In this document: piece by piece, positions 50,150 to 59,229 of the stretch
How the letters are laid out: each line of letters begins with the position of its first letter
How positions within the stretch are numbered: the stretch's first letter is position 1
Origin: JAFAMB01 sp963775805
GTDB taxonomy: Bacteria; Verrucomicrobiota; Verrucomicrobiia; Chthoniobacterales; JAFAMB01
Assembly (NCBI GenBank): GCA_963775805.1
Contig: CAVZKG010000004.1
Coordinates: 538,494-602,493 of the forward strand
Reading direction: 5' to 3'
Length of the DNA stretch: 64,000 bases
Program-made: the position numbers and the translations under genes
The notes under the pieces: generated by a model
Seen by the model: the letters and a program-made list of their open reading frames with translations, nothing else
Database searches by the model: none
What the model was told of the DNA's origin: nothing

Positions 50150-51178
50150 TTAGCTTCCCGCTAAGTGGAGAAGCTCATCCATCGCGCGGGAGCATCCCCG
50201 AGGCAGCGCCGCCGGATCCCGTCCTAGCAGGAGAAACCCGCCCTCCGGCTGTTCGACAGCAAGATCCTGTGTTTGAATCCCAATGACCGACCATAGGTTT
50301 GCGAGGTCGATAATACGGACAAGACCGATTTTACCGGGAGAGGCTGGTCCGTTTGTTTCCGAGTCGACAATCTGGAACCTGGCCCAGGGCGGTCCCTGGT
50401 GGGCGCGGGCGATGTGGTTGGAATAAAATTGTGAACTCAATTCAGTCATCCCGTACTCGTTCCAAATCGATTCTGTCGTGATCCCGAATTGACGAGATAT
50501 TTGCGAATATAGATCGCGTTTACTGATCTCGCGTCCGCTCCCTTTGAACCCGCCGGTCTCCATCACGATGCTTCCGCTCGGAAGTTGAACGTTGAGATCC
50601 GGAAACCGCTCAGTTAGATGGAGAAACGCGAGAGCCGTGCCGAACAAAGTCAGTGGCTCGGGGCCCCCCTTCAGCAACTGCATCAGCCGGTCAATCTCCA
50701 GGTCACCGTTTGCTCCGATTACGAATCGAGAGCGATCGGACGCGGTCAGTATGGCGCCCATCGAGCTGAGAGACGAATACGGAGCGTCGGCCGGATGTTG
50801 CAGGAACAGAACAAACCGATTCCTTGGCAGATGGAAATAATCCCACCCTTTTTGGACGGAAGCTTCGTACAATAGCAACGACGGGAAAAAATGTTGTCCA
50901 TGGCCCTCCCCGATGGTGCCACTGGTCCGAAATTCTGTCGCTGTCAGCTCGGCTGGAAACGAGCGGACTGGGGACCGTTTGAACGCGACTTGAGGGACTG
51001 CGGGAATGAATTCCCAGGAATCGATTTTCTTTGGCGTACCGAGAAAGGAGCAATACTGGGCGTAGATCGGGTTCGCGCGACGTTGATAGTTAAATAGATC
51101 GATCGCCAGTTCTTCGAATTTGTTCGATTCCGGTTGGCTGATAAACTTTAAGACTTCTGCTTCGAGCGCTGTTCTCAT
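50150..51178 (-). CDS. LuxE/PaaK-family acyl-protein synthetase
   Basis: 342 residues of the ANL superfamily. FKRSPVRSFPAELTATEFRTSGTIGEGHGQHFFPS carries the TSGT...G adenylate loop, and IWNEYGMTELSSQFYSN the YGMTEL motif 5 of LuxE. It activates a fatty acid with ATP and passes it to LuxC. The ATG at 51178 overlaps the yjbQ stop (ATGA), the luxC start abuts its stop, so yjbQ-luxE-luxC form a tight unit. Confidence 0.9.
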   Translation of the reverse strand: MRTALEAEVLKFISQPESNKFEELAIDLFNYQRRANPIYAQYCSFLGTPKKIDSWEFIPAVPQVAFKRSPVRSFPAELTATEFRTSGTIGEGHGQHFFPSLLLYEASVQKGWDYFHLPRNRFVLFLQHPADAPYSSLSSMGAILTASDRSRFVIGANGDLEIDRLMQLLKGGPEPLTLFGTALAFLHLTERFPDLNVQLPSGSIVMETGGFKGSGREISKRDLYSQISRQFGITTESIWNEYGMTELSSQFYSNHIARAHQGPPWARFQIVDSETNGPASPGKIGLVRIIDLANLWSVIGIQTQDLAVEQPEGGFLLLGRDPAALPRGCSRAMDELLHLAGS

Positions 51179-51591
51179 TCTCCGATGATCTTTACCAGAA
51201 CACGCTTTGGTCGTTTGCCGTCGAATTCGCCGTAAAATATTTCTTCCCACGGTCCGAAGTCCAGGCTTCCATCCGTGATCGCCACAACGATTTCACGTCC
51301 CATGATTGTCCGTTTGAGATGCGCGTCGGCATTATCTTCTGCACCATTGTGCTTGTATTGCGAGTGCGGTTTTTCGGGAGCCAATTGTTCAAGCCAGCGC
51401 TCGAAGTCTTGATGCAATCCGCTTTCGTTATCGTTAATGAAAACGCTTGCGGTGATGTGCATCGCGTTCACTAAAACAAGTCCTTGGGCGATGCCACTTT
51501 CCCGGACGCACTGTTCGATTTGAGGGGTTATGCTCAGAAACTGCCTCCGGCGATCCGTTTCGAACCAGAGCTCTTTGCGGTACGATTTCAT
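51175..51591 (-). CDS. YjbQ/UPF0047 family protein
   Basis: 138 residues. HITASVFINDNESGLHQDFERWLEQL and NADAHLKRTIMGREIVVAITDG give the His/Asp cluster (HITA, NADAHL) of the UPF0047 fold, and GPWEEIFYGEFDGKRPKRVLVKI is its C-terminal signature. Some members show thiamin-phosphate synthase activity, but the true role is unknown. It overlaps luxE by 4 bases. Confidence 0.9.
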   Translation of the reverse strand: MKSYRKELWFETDRRRQFLSITPQIEQCVRESGIAQGLVLVNAMHITASVFINDNESGLHQDFERWLEQLAPEKPHSQYKHNGAEDNADAHLKRTIMGREIVVAITDGSLDFGPWEEIFYGEFDGKRPKRVLVKIIGE

Positions 51592-51811
51592 TTAGTGGAT
51601 CGAGTCACAAGGAGGAGGCATACGTCCGGCCGCTGCCGGATCAGTTGGATCTGATTTTCAAAGTGCAGGGAACGTTGGTCATTTGTGCATCATCCGAAGC
51701 AAGAGGCTAGCCTGCAAAAATTATGTAATCAACTAAACCGATGAGGCGATCGCTCGTTCGCAGAGCAGCGTTGACACTTTGCAGATCGCCACGTAGGTAC
51801 GGTCACCCGCT

Positions 51812-52540
51812 ATGGATTGGATCGGTTGGGTTTATAATCCCAATGCTTGGGTTAGCCTCGTCACGTTGACGATTCTCGAAATTGTTCTCGGGATTGACAA
51901 CGTGGTGTTCATCTCAATTCTTACGGGGAAGCTTCCGCAAGGTCAGCAGGCCAAAGCCCGAACGACCGGGCTCGCATTCGCGCTAATTACGCGCATTCTG
52001 TTGTTGTTGTGCATCAAATGGCTAATGGGAATGACGAAACCATTGTTCGCCCTGTTTTCGCGCGAATTTTCCGGTAAAGATTTGATCCTTATCGCCGGTG
52101 GCTTTTTTCTTATCGCGAAAAGCACACAGGAAATCCATGCCCGGATGGAGCCTGAGGAGGAGACAAAATACGGTGCCAGCAAGGCTCGCAGCCGATTCTG
52201 GGCGACTATTGTGCAAATCGTACTACTCGATATCGTTTTCTCGTTAGACTCCGTGATCACAGCTGTCGGCTTGGCGAACGATATCCCGGTGATGATCGTC
52301 GCGATCACGATCGCACTCGGTCTCATGCTTCTGGCTGCAGGCGCAATCAGCCGGGTCGTCGATCGCCATCCAACCATCAAAATGCTTGCTTTGGCGTTCC
52401 TGATTATGATCGGTGTAGTGCTGGTCGCAGATGGCCTTGGCCAACATATCGACCGCGGTTACATTTATGCCGCGATGGCCTTTTCTACCGCTGTCGAAAT
52501 TCTGAATCTTCGAGTTCGATCCAAGAGCGGAGCGCGGTAA
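51812..52540 (+). CDS. TerC-family membrane protein (Mn2+/Ca2+ exporter type)
   Basis: 242 residues with seven predicted membrane segments. LEIVLGIDNVVFISILTGKLP and VLLDIVFSLDSVITAVGLA are the paired acidic motifs of the TerC/Alx/YkoY family, with Asp/Glu in the membrane likely binding metal. These proteins export Mn2+ or Ca2+, in part to load secreted metalloproteins. I looked for a yybP-ykoY riboswitch in the 220-base leader and saw no clear match. Confidence 0.92.
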   Translation: MDWIGWVYNPNAWVSLVTLTILEIVLGIDNVVFISILTGKLPQGQQAKARTTGLAFALITRILLLLCIKWLMGMTKPLFALFSREFSGKDLILIAGGFFLIAKSTQEIHARMEPEEETKYGASKARSRFWATIVQIVLLDIVFSLDSVITAVGLANDIPVMIVAITIALGLMLLAAGAISRVVDRHPTIKMLALAFLIMIGVVLVADGLGQHIDRGYIYAAMAFSTAVEILNLRVRSKSGAR

Positions 52541-52735
52541 AAAGGCAGAAGTAGGAAGTGAGAAGGCAGAAACCCTCTGAGGTGAACCCTTTTCTCCGCC
52601 ACCGGTTGGCTTAGCGCCTGTCTACAATTGGCGTCTCGCCTGTTCAATATCGACGTCGCTGGCACTCACTAAGCCGCCTCAATCCAGTACCTGGCCAAAT
52701 CAAATCTTCGCCGACACAGCACCATTTAGTTGCGG
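52541..52735. repeat. Gap with AAGGCAGAAGT and GGCGTCTCGCCTGT repeats
   Basis: aaaaaggcagaagtaggaagtgagaaggcagaa (52540-52572) matches the run at 2756-2785. ggcgtctcgcctgt at 52632-52645 matches, in the opposite orientation, the repeat near 15349-15362. No gene is seen. Confidence 0.6.
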
Positions 52736-53281
52736 CTATGGCTGCGCTGCGTCTCCGGGGTGGATCTCTCCATCCTGCGCTTTCGCCCCCAATGCCAGGT
52801 GGGGATCGTTGGCGAGCAGATCGTTAAGAGCCGACCAACCGGTGTCATCCATTGCCTGAAAGGCATGAAGATAGACAGAGACAACTTCGGCAGAATGGGT
52901 CTCGAGCAGCTTCGAAATTTTCTCGCTCAGTTCTCCAGGTGGAGGTTCCGAAGGCAAATTTTCCACCACGCCTTTCCCGTCGTGCGCAATTCCTAATGAA
53001 TCGAGGAATTCGCAGATCATTGCCCGGTGCGCACCGAGAAGCCAGATCTGAAACAGCTGGGTTACAATATCATCGGCTCCTTTCATCGAAAGGGCCTGAT
53101 GCAGCCAGGCATGTCGTTCGTTCCTGGGTTTGCGCTCGATAAAGACCGGTCTCAGTTTACGGCGGGTAGCGACATTTTGAATAATCGCCTTGTAAACCGC
53201 CTTTTCTGAATCAAACAGGTAGCTAAAAATTTCGTTCGTCAGCTCCGGAGACAATTTGCTGAAGATCTCGTAACACTTCAT
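52736..53281 (-). CDS. Conserved-looking hypothetical protein
   Basis: 181 residues from the ATG at 53281 (a TTG at 53320 is in frame). The first 110 residues are helical and well composed (MKCYEIFSKLSPELTNEIFSYLFDSEKAVYKAIIQN), with FIERKPRNERHAWLHQAL in the middle; the C-terminus is Pro/Glu-rich. No domain is recognised. It looks like a lineage-specific soluble protein and stands alone between terC and rlmN. Confidence 0.65.
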   Translation of the reverse strand: MKCYEIFSKLSPELTNEIFSYLFDSEKAVYKAIIQNVATRRKLRPVFIERKPRNERHAWLHQALSMKGADDIVTQLFQIWLLGAHRAMICEFLDSLGIAHDGKGVVENLPSEPPPGELSEKISKLLETHSAEVVSVYLHAFQAMDDTGWSALNDLLANDPHLALGAKAQDGEIHPGDAAQP

Positions 53282-53459
53282 GATGGTAGGGGCGAACGAT
53301 TGATTGATCTCGCCTCCCAAGTCCAGCGGTTTTTTGTGACTCTGCCACTGTTTGCTGCTGGTGAGAATCGTCTCGCAAGCAGAACCACAAGCCTGAACCT
53401 GCCTCTAAGCATGCGGGTTGAACCCGTAATGATTTGTGGGATGCTCAAATGCTAGGGTA

Positions 53460-54548
53460 ATGGATAAGAAGCCATCAATTTACAGCCTGCAGTTGTCGGA
53501 GCTCGAAGCGTGGGTCTCCGCACGCAACGAGTCTGCCTATCGGGCTAAACAGGTTCTGCAATGGCTTTACCAAAAAAGGGTTAGTCGATTTTCAGAAATG
53601 TCCGATCTATCTGAACGAATGCGCGGTGAACTTGATCAAGACTTCCGGCTAGCGCCGCTTGACTGTGTTCGCAAAACCGGGTCGCGTGACACAACCCAGA
53701 AATTCCTGTTCGCGCTCGGGGATGGCAATTTTGTGGAATCGGTCCTGATTCCGGCGAGTCCGGCGCTCTATGGATCGCCCTCTGATCGAAAAACGATTTG
53801 TGTCTCGACGCAGGTTGGATGTGCGTATGGGTGCAAATTTTGCGCGAGCGGGCTTGACGGATGGACGAGGAACCTCGATGCGGGCGAGATCGTCGAGCAG
53901 ATCCTGCGAGTCGAAGCGTTGAGCGGCGAAAAGATTAACAACATCGTCTTTATGGGGATGGGGGAGCCGCTTGCGAATTATCAAAATGTTTTGCAGGCAA
54001 TCGAAATTATCCGCGCTCCATGGGGTATCGGAATCGGTGCGCGCCATATTACGGTTTCAACGAGCGGTCTCGCGCCGCGGATCCGTGAATTGGCTGACCA
54101 ACCGCTCCAGATCCGGCTTGCGATCTCTCTGCATGGCGCAACAGACGAAGTCCGCCAGAAAATCATGCCCGTGAATCGTAAGTATAACCTCACGGCGTTG
54201 ATCGATGCATGCGCATATTACACCGAAAGGAAACAGCAACGGATTACGTTTGAATATATCCTGATCGAAAACGTCAACGATGGTTTGGATCAGGCTGCTG
54301 AATTGGCCCGGTTAGCCCGAAAGCTGAAAGCAAAAATTAATTTGATTCCCTACAACAAAGTCGAGGGCTTAATTTGGAAGCGTCCATCGCAGACGCGCCA
54401 ACAGGTTTTCTTTCGCGCGCTCGAAAAAAGTGGCGTGGACGCAACGATAAGACGAGAAAAAGGGCATGACATTGACGCGGCTTGTGGTCAGCTGCGTCTC
54501 CAAACCCTGCGAGACAAAAGCTTTGCAGGTTCCAGTAACCTGAGATAA
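53460..54548 (+). CDS. rlmN: 23S rRNA/tRNA adenine-C2 methyltransferase RlmN
   Basis: 362 residues of the radical-SAM RlmN/Cfr family. VGCAYGCKFCASG has the CxxxCxxC cluster motif, the catalytic pair includes Cys near the C-terminus (HDIDAACGQLR) and GMGEPLANYQNV binds SAM. It methylates A2503 of 23S rRNA and A37 of some tRNAs. It is followed after 11 bases by a hypothetical gene and then the first sigma/anti-sigma pair. Confidence 0.96.
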   Translation: MDKKPSIYSLQLSELEAWVSARNESAYRAKQVLQWLYQKRVSRFSEMSDLSERMRGELDQDFRLAPLDCVRKTGSRDTTQKFLFALGDGNFVESVLIPASPALYGSPSDRKTICVSTQVGCAYGCKFCASGLDGWTRNLDAGEIVEQILRVEALSGEKINNIVFMGMGEPLANYQNVLQAIEIIRAPWGIGIGARHITVSTSGLAPRIRELADQPLQIRLAISLHGATDEVRQKIMPVNRKYNLTALIDACAYYTERKQQRITFEYILIENVNDGLDQAAELARLARKLKAKINLIPYNKVEGLIWKRPSQTRQQVFFRALEKSGVDATIRREKGHDIDAACGQLRLQTLRDKSFAGSSNLR

Positions 54549-54559
54549 AGGAACGGCGT

Positions 54560-55198
54560 ATGGCTGATTTCTACGATGAGCCAGAGCGTGCTTGGGATGA
54601 GTACGATTGGGAGCGCTTTCTCCAACAACAGGATAGCAAGACAGAACGCTACATGGAGCTGTTTGAGAAATACATTGACGACCCGAATCGCGATCAAATC
54701 ATCGCTCAAGAAATGGGATGGACCCATCTGGTCGACCAGCCTGCCGAAGATGTTGACGGGATCGAATTCGAACCGGATTTCGAGGTCGATACGGACGGGG
54801 ACGAAGATAGTGAGGAAGTATTCGAATCGCATCCGCTTTATCAGAATGCTTTTTCTTTGACCGTCTGGATCGATCAATTGTTTGATGAAATGCCCAGCGT
54901 GGCGTCAAGCCCGGTCGGTGTGAAGTTGGCTTCCCATGTTGCGGTCGCGAGCGCCAAATTGGCGGCCGCATTGAGCGATCGGGATACCGAAGAAATCGGG
55001 ATGACGATCGCCTACTTGAAACGCGCGCTTCGAGCAATCTCCACAGCGGTCGAAGCCGCAATCCAGATGAGCCACGATGGCAGCCTAAAATCACGCCAAT
55101 TCCAGGAGCTCTACGAACGTATCTTCCAGGTAAGAGACAGCATCATCGTCATGATGGGCGATCTCCGAGCCGAATGGCGAAGACGTTACGGAGCGTAA
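54560..55198 (+). CDS. Acidic hypothetical protein, downstream of rlmN
   Basis: 212 residues. AAGGAA precedes the ATG. The N-terminal half is very acidic (EYDWERFLQQQDSKTERYMELFEKYI, then EPDFEVDTDGDEDSEEVFE), the C-terminal half helical (SHVAVASAKLAAALSDRDTEEIGMTIAYLKRALRAI). No known domain. The spacing of 11 bases after rlmN and 24 before the sigma factor gene suggests a shared transcript. Function unknown. Confidence 0.75.
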   Translation: MADFYDEPERAWDEYDWERFLQQQDSKTERYMELFEKYIDDPNRDQIIAQEMGWTHLVDQPAEDVDGIEFEPDFEVDTDGDEDSEEVFESHPLYQNAFSLTVWIDQLFDEMPSVASSPVGVKLASHVAVASAKLAAALSDRDTEEIGMTIAYLKRALRAISTAVEAAIQMSHDGSLKSRQFQELYERIFQVRDSIIVMMGDLRAEWRRRYGA

Positions 55199-55222
55199 GA
55201 GTGATAACCAGGAATTCTCGCG

Positions 55223-55858
55223 TTGAATGAAATTGACTGCCGCACGTCTAAATTAGAAGCGGTCCAAAGCGATCCAGTCGAGCCAGACGATAAAGTCCTG
55301 GTGCACCGATGTCAGGCCGGAGATTCTGACGCATTTAACGAACTGGTCGTCCGATACCGGAACAAGGCGTTTATGATGGTGTACGGGATGGTCCAGAACG
55401 AGCAAGACGCTTGGGATCTCGCTCAGGACGGATTTATCAAAGCGTGGAAATCAATTCACAGATTCAAGGGGGAATCCTCTTTTTATACTTGGCTGTATCG
55501 GATCATGACCAACGTGACGATCGATTCGCTACGCAGGAAAGGGATCCATGGCGAAACCGAGTTTGACGATCGGATTGCACCTTCAAATGTTGAACCGGCG
55601 TCCAGAACAACCCCTTCCTCAGATGCTCTTCCTTATGAAAAACTGGAACGAAGCGATATTCGGAAGCGGATCAATGAGGCGATCAGTAGGCTTTCTCCCG
55701 AACACCGTGCAGTAATTGTCATGAAAGAAATGGAAGACTTGCAATATAGCGAGATTGCGGAAATCCTCGAGTGCTCGATCGGTACGGTTATGTCGCGATT
55801 GTTTTATGCCCGCAAGAAACTGCAGGTCCTCTTAAAAGACGTGTATGAAAACCTTTGA
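55223..55858 (+). CDS. RNA polymerase ECF sigma factor 1
   Basis: 211 residues from a TTG start with AGGAA upstream. Region 2 is FNELVVRYRNKAFMMVYGMVQNEQDAWDLAQDGFIKAWKSIHRFKG, followed by WLYRIMTNVTIDSLRRKG, and region 4 is RLSPEHRAVIVMKEMEDLQYSEIAEILECSIGTVMSRLFYARKKL. There is no region 3, so it is an ECF (RpoE/SigW type) factor. Its 3' end overlaps an anti-sigma gene by 14 bases. Confidence 0.95.
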   Translation: MNEIDCRTSKLEAVQSDPVEPDDKVLVHRCQAGDSDAFNELVVRYRNKAFMMVYGMVQNEQDAWDLAQDGFIKAWKSIHRFKGESSFYTWLYRIMTNVTIDSLRRKGIHGETEFDDRIAPSNVEPASRTTPSSDALPYEKLERSDIRKRINEAISRLSPEHRAVIVMKEMEDLQYSEIAEILECSIGTVMSRLFYARKKLQVLLKDVYENL

Positions 55859-56336
55859 AGAACGATATACCGCTTGGCTCGATGGGGCGCTGGAGGGCGA
55901 AGAATTGGAATCGTTTGAACGCGAACATGCCTCGTCTTCACAGGAGAGAGACGATTTTCTGAAGTTGCAATGTTTGCTCCGCAACTCTGATTATCGCCCC
56001 CAGCTAGCGAGTCCGGACTTTTTCAACTCCCAGATCATAGCCGAGATCGGGCCAAATAGAGCTGCGAAAAAGAGACCGGGCGGCGGTTTCTGGTTTGGTC
56101 TGCCGCGTATGGTATGGGGTGGTGTTGGTGTTATCACCGCAGGATTTGCGCTCTTTTTCGCCTTCATTCCGCGGCCCGATTATTCCGATCCACGGGATAA
56201 GTATGTTGCGGAAGTGCTGAAGACCAAGACCGCAGACCCAAAGATCAAGGCAACGGTCGATAGTCAAAAGGATATGACCATTATCAAGCTCGAGGGCCTC
56301 GACAAATTACCCCCCGGGCAGGATCCCCACCACTGA
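55845..56336 (+). CDS. Anti-sigma factor 1 (membrane)
   Basis: 163 residues. The cytoplasmic N-terminus FEERYTAWLDGALEGEELESFEREHASSSQER resembles the anti-sigma helical domain without the Zn-binding HxxxCxxC; a single membrane helix lies at 86-105 (VWGGVGVITAGFALFFAFI), and the rest is a short polar tail. The overlap with the sigma gene is the usual sign of a dedicated partner. It probably holds sigma factor 1 at the membrane. Confidence 0.8.
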   Translation: MKTFEERYTAWLDGALEGEELESFEREHASSSQERDDFLKLQCLLRNSDYRPQLASPDFFNSQIIAEIGPNRAAKKRPGGGFWFGLPRMVWGGVGVITAGFALFFAFIPRPDYSDPRDKYVAEVLKTKTADPKIKATVDSQKDMTIIKLEGLDKLPPGQDPHH

Positions 56337-56370
56337 TTCATTGGTCGCAATAAAATGAACCAGCTGAGAA

Positions 56371-56898
56371 ATGGGGAGCGTTAGCGCGATTGGCATTTTT
56401 GGTATCTTATCGAAATCCGGGTTATTTCGGAGTCGGCATGCCAGTTTAGCGAGCTGGCGGTTTTGGTTGATGGTTGGCTCCCTTTTGTTGATGATCGTCG
56501 AGCCCTCCCCGGCCCAAGGCGGCGCTCATGCCTGGAGCTGTCTATTGTATGCCTCCAATTCCGTCGGGCCTTCCGAACTGCCTGTACGATTGGTCACCTA
56601 TGGACCGCGCCTGAGGCGGTCGTTCGGATTTTCAAATTACCACCTTCTTGCCCAGCACGAAATTGCCGTGGGCGATGGCGCGGAAATGCCTCTCCTCTCA
56701 GAGAGGGGTATCCATGTGACGATCACGAGTCTCTCCCGCGCTTCTGACGGCCGTTACGTAGTTGGTTTACTTTTCGTCGAAGGAGAGAGGCGGATCATGG
56801 AGACTGAGGCAAGAGTGGGCCGAGAAAGCCCGCTCTTTATTCGTGGTCCCGAGTGGCGTGATGGCCAGGTCATTATCGTGGTTGCGATTGGCACTTAG
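56371..56898 (+). CDS. Hypothetical secreted protein
   Basis: 175 residues. A hydrophobic segment (LASWRFWLMVGSLLLMIVEPSPAQGG, about 26-50) looks like a signal peptide with a long n-region, so the true start may be downstream. The mature part (GGAHAWSCLLYASNSVGPSELPVRL...) shows beta-strand character and no known domain. It follows the first sigma/anti-sigma pair after 34 bases and may be its target or partner. Confidence 0.6.
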   Translation: MGSVSAIGIFGILSKSGLFRSRHASLASWRFWLMVGSLLLMIVEPSPAQGGAHAWSCLLYASNSVGPSELPVRLVTYGPRLRRSFGFSNYHLLAQHEIAVGDGAEMPLLSERGIHVTITSLSRASDGRYVVGLLFVEGERRIMETEARVGRESPLFIRGPEWRDGQVIIVVAIGT

Positions 56899-57008
56899 CG
56901 CACCAGGTATTGTTTTATTGTAGAACCAGTTGGAGACCTGCTTGAAGCATTTTTCCCGCTGCACAGTGCGCCAGGAATAAAACACACCGATTCAGGGTCC
57001 ATACATTA

Positions 57009-57542
57009 ATGGGAAACGAACGGCAGCAGTTTGAAGAACTATTCCTTCCGTTTCTGGACGCGGCGTACAATCTTGCGCGTTGGGTTGTTCATAATGAGTA
57101 CGACGCACAGGACGTGGTGCAGGAAGCCTATTTGCGAGCATTTAAAGGATTTCACGGATTCCGCGGAGGAAATGGCAGGGCATGGTTGCTGACGATCGTG
57201 CGCAACACTGCCTATACTTGGTTGAACAAGCGCGGCTTGGACGAGAAACTCATTCCTTATGAAGAGGAAAAACATGCCGATATTATCGCATTCGACCGCA
57301 CAGCAATTGAGATAGTGAGTGATCAGAGAAAAGAAGATTTGAAGCGCGCCTTGCAAAGATTGCCTGCTGAGTTTCGGGAGATAATCGTTCTCTACGAGTT
57401 TGAAGGATTATCGTATAAAGAACTTTCCTTGGCGCTTGCGGTGCCGATCGGCACGGTGATGTCCAGGTTGAGCCGGGCCCGTCGGCGCCTGCAGCAGGAG
57501 TTTTTTCAACGTCAAAGCGGGGAGGCCGTCAATGAATTGTGA
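57009..57542 (+). CDS. RNA polymerase ECF sigma factor 2
   Basis: 177 residues. Region 2: FEELFLPFLDAAYNLARWVVHNEYDAQDVVQEAYLRAFKGFHGFRGG; WLLTIVRNTAYTWLNKRG; region 4: LPAEFREIIVLYEFEGLSYKELSLALAVPIGTVMSRLSRARRRLQQ. Its end overlaps the next gene by 11 bases. It differs clearly from sigma factor 1, so the pairs are not a recent duplication. Confidence 0.94.
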   Translation: MGNERQQFEELFLPFLDAAYNLARWVVHNEYDAQDVVQEAYLRAFKGFHGFRGGNGRAWLLTIVRNTAYTWLNKRGLDEKLIPYEEEKHADIIAFDRTAIEIVSDQRKEDLKRALQRLPAEFREIIVLYEFEGLSYKELSLALAVPIGTVMSRLSRARRRLQQEFFQRQSGEAVNEL

Positions 57543-58290
57543 CGAAGCCGGCAAATTGCTGGATGCCTACGTGGATGGCGAACTCGACCTCGCGCACCAG
57601 TTGGAATTCGAAGCGCATTTGGAGGGGTGTGCAGCTTGCACAACAGCGATCGAGCAAATTACCAATTTCAAAGCGTTAGTGCGATCGAATATGCCTGTTT
57701 ACCAAGCGCCTCCTGAACTCCGATCAAAAATTCGCGCGAGCTTGCGGAGCGAATCGAAGCCGAAAATCGCGTGGTTTGTTCTCCGTGGAAAACAACTGGC
57801 CTACGCGGCAGCCCTCGTGGCCCTGGGCTGTGCGCTGTCTTGGACCTGGTTCTCGCTATCGGCGCCCAAAGACGACCGGCTGGTTGCGGACGCGATTTCC
57901 GATCACGCTCGATCGTTGATGGTTTCACATCTGGTCGATTGTGCCTCCGGAGATCAGCATACCGTTCGGCCATGGTTCAACGGAAAACTGGATTATTCGC
58001 CACCGGTTCCCGATCTGTCACAAGCCGGTTACCCGATCAGGGGCGGGCGCATCGATATGCTGGATCGGAGGCCGGTCGCGGCGATCGTCTACGAACATGG
58101 CAAACATGTCATTAATCTGTTTATCTGGCCGGCGGGCGACCACAAGATTGACATGGAGGTTCGATCTGAGCGCGGTTACCAGTTCTGCGCCGGAAACATT
58201 TCAGGATTCAACTATTTCTGTATCTCAGACGTGACCGGCCCGGACCTGGAGGCATTTGAGGACGAATTCCGGGAGCATTTCAATCTGTAA
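57532..58290 (+). CDS. Anti-sigma factor 2 (zinc finger, membrane)
   Basis: 252 residues. The N-terminal zinc anti-sigma domain has MNCDEAGKLLDAYVDGELDLAHQLEFEAHLEGCAAC: the HxxxCxxC motif at H29/C33/C36 plus Cys3. A membrane helix lies near 88-110 (LAYAAALVALGCALSWTWFSL) and a periplasmic domain of about 140 residues follows, ending FRVF-like with an amphipathic tail. It binds sigma factor 2 and can sense redox state or envelope signals. Confidence 0.92.
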   Translation: MNCDEAGKLLDAYVDGELDLAHQLEFEAHLEGCAACTTAIEQITNFKALVRSNMPVYQAPPELRSKIRASLRSESKPKIAWFVLRGKQLAYAAALVALGCALSWTWFSLSAPKDDRLVADAISDHARSLMVSHLVDCASGDQHTVRPWFNGKLDYSPPVPDLSQAGYPIRGGRIDMLDRRPVAAIVYEHGKHVINLFIWPAGDHKIDMEVRSERGYQFCAGNISGFNYFCISDVTGPDLEAFEDEFREHFNL

Positions 58291-58342
58291 CGCCCAGCTT
58301 AAATCGAATTTGGATCTCTAATCTTCAGAATTGGAGACTGCG

Positions 58343-58720
58343 TTAGCGAAGATGGATTGCCAGATACGTGATCCGTCGGACCGGCACCTGGCGATTACCC
58401 GATTTCTTTGGGGATTCGATATCGCGAAGCACGACTAATGCGTCCGCTCCTTTCTGCGCGGCTGTTTCCCGGATCCAGATAATCGAACGCGCAAGTTGGT
58501 CTCCGGGCTGCGCTTCCACTGTCAGAATCGCGATTCGATCGTATGAGTATCGCGGTGGAAGAGCAGGGAGCTGTCGAAGCTGCACGACCGGAACCGGAGG
58601 GAATGTTGGCGGCGGAGGTGCCGGCGGCTTATGACTCGCGCAGCTGGTCGCCGTCAGACAAACAGCCAAACAGACTGTTTTTCTCCAGAAAGCAAGATGA
58701 TGTGTATCAGTGAATCGCAC
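58343..58720 (-). CDS. Putative lipoprotein
   Basis: 125 residues from the GTG at 58720. After a basic start (TDTHHLAFWRKTVCL) the hydrophobic run ends in LTATSC, a lipobox with Cys near 28. The mature part begins with a Pro-rich spacer (HKPPAPPPPTFPPVP) and then a compact domain (RIAILTVEAQPGDQLARSIIWIRETAAQKGADALVVL). No family is recognised. A longer frame upstream lacks a signal-peptide logic and is rejected. Confidence 0.65.
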   Translation of the reverse strand: MRFTDTHHLAFWRKTVCLAVCLTATSCASHKPPAPPPPTFPPVPVVQLRQLPALPPRYSYDRIAILTVEAQPGDQLARSIIWIRETAAQKGADALVVLRDIESPKKSGNRQVPVRRITYLAIHLR

Positions 58721-58872
58721 AAAAGCCAGTCGGTGTGTTGGTTCTCTAATAGGACCTTCGCGGTCGGGGGCAAGCCTAATCGGGCCACAATCATCCCTGC
58801 AAGGAACTTGGTGGCTCAACCTGACGATTGCTTCGATACCCGCAAATGGGTCATTTGTGTTAGGTTCAGCTG

Positions 58873-59229
58873 GTGCTTACCCGACCCAATTTGCTTCTTC
58901 GCGCTGAGGGCGGCATCCTCTTTGTCGTCAGCATTCTTCTTTACGGAGAAACGGATGCCAGCTGGATCCTTTTTGTGCTTCTGGTCTTGGCACCCGACTT
59001 GTCGATGTTAGCTTATCTGTTGGGGGTTCGGGCTGGGACGATCGTCTACAACGTTTTCCACGTGTTAGTTCCGCCTCTGCTGTTGATCGCCCTCTCAATC
59101 CTGGCCAAGCAATATTGGTTGCTTCCCTACGGGTTGATTTGGACCGCCCACATCGGCATCGATCGTCTGCTTGGGTTCGGCCTCAAGTATCCGACCCAAT
59201 TCCGCGATACCCACCTGCAGCGTCTGTGA
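58873..59229 (+). CDS. DUF4260-family membrane protein
   Basis: 118 residues with four membrane helices. RAEGGILFVVSILLYGETDASWILFVLLVLAPDLSMLAYLLG and LIWTAHIGIDRLLGFGLKYPTQFRDTHL match DUF4260, a small membrane family of unknown function. The start is a GTG at 58873. It marks the start of the degraded accessory stretch. Confidence 0.85.
   Translation: MLTRPNLLLRAEGGILFVVSILLYGETDASWILFVLLVLAPDLSMLAYLLGVRAGTIVYNVFHVLVPPLLLIALSILAKQYWLLPYGLIWTAHIGIDRLLGFGLKYPTQFRDTHLQRL

Noticed and set aside
51592..51811. yybP-ykoY Mn2+ riboswitch before the TerC gene
   Set aside because: Such riboswitches often precede TerC genes, but the expected paired loops were not found in this leader.
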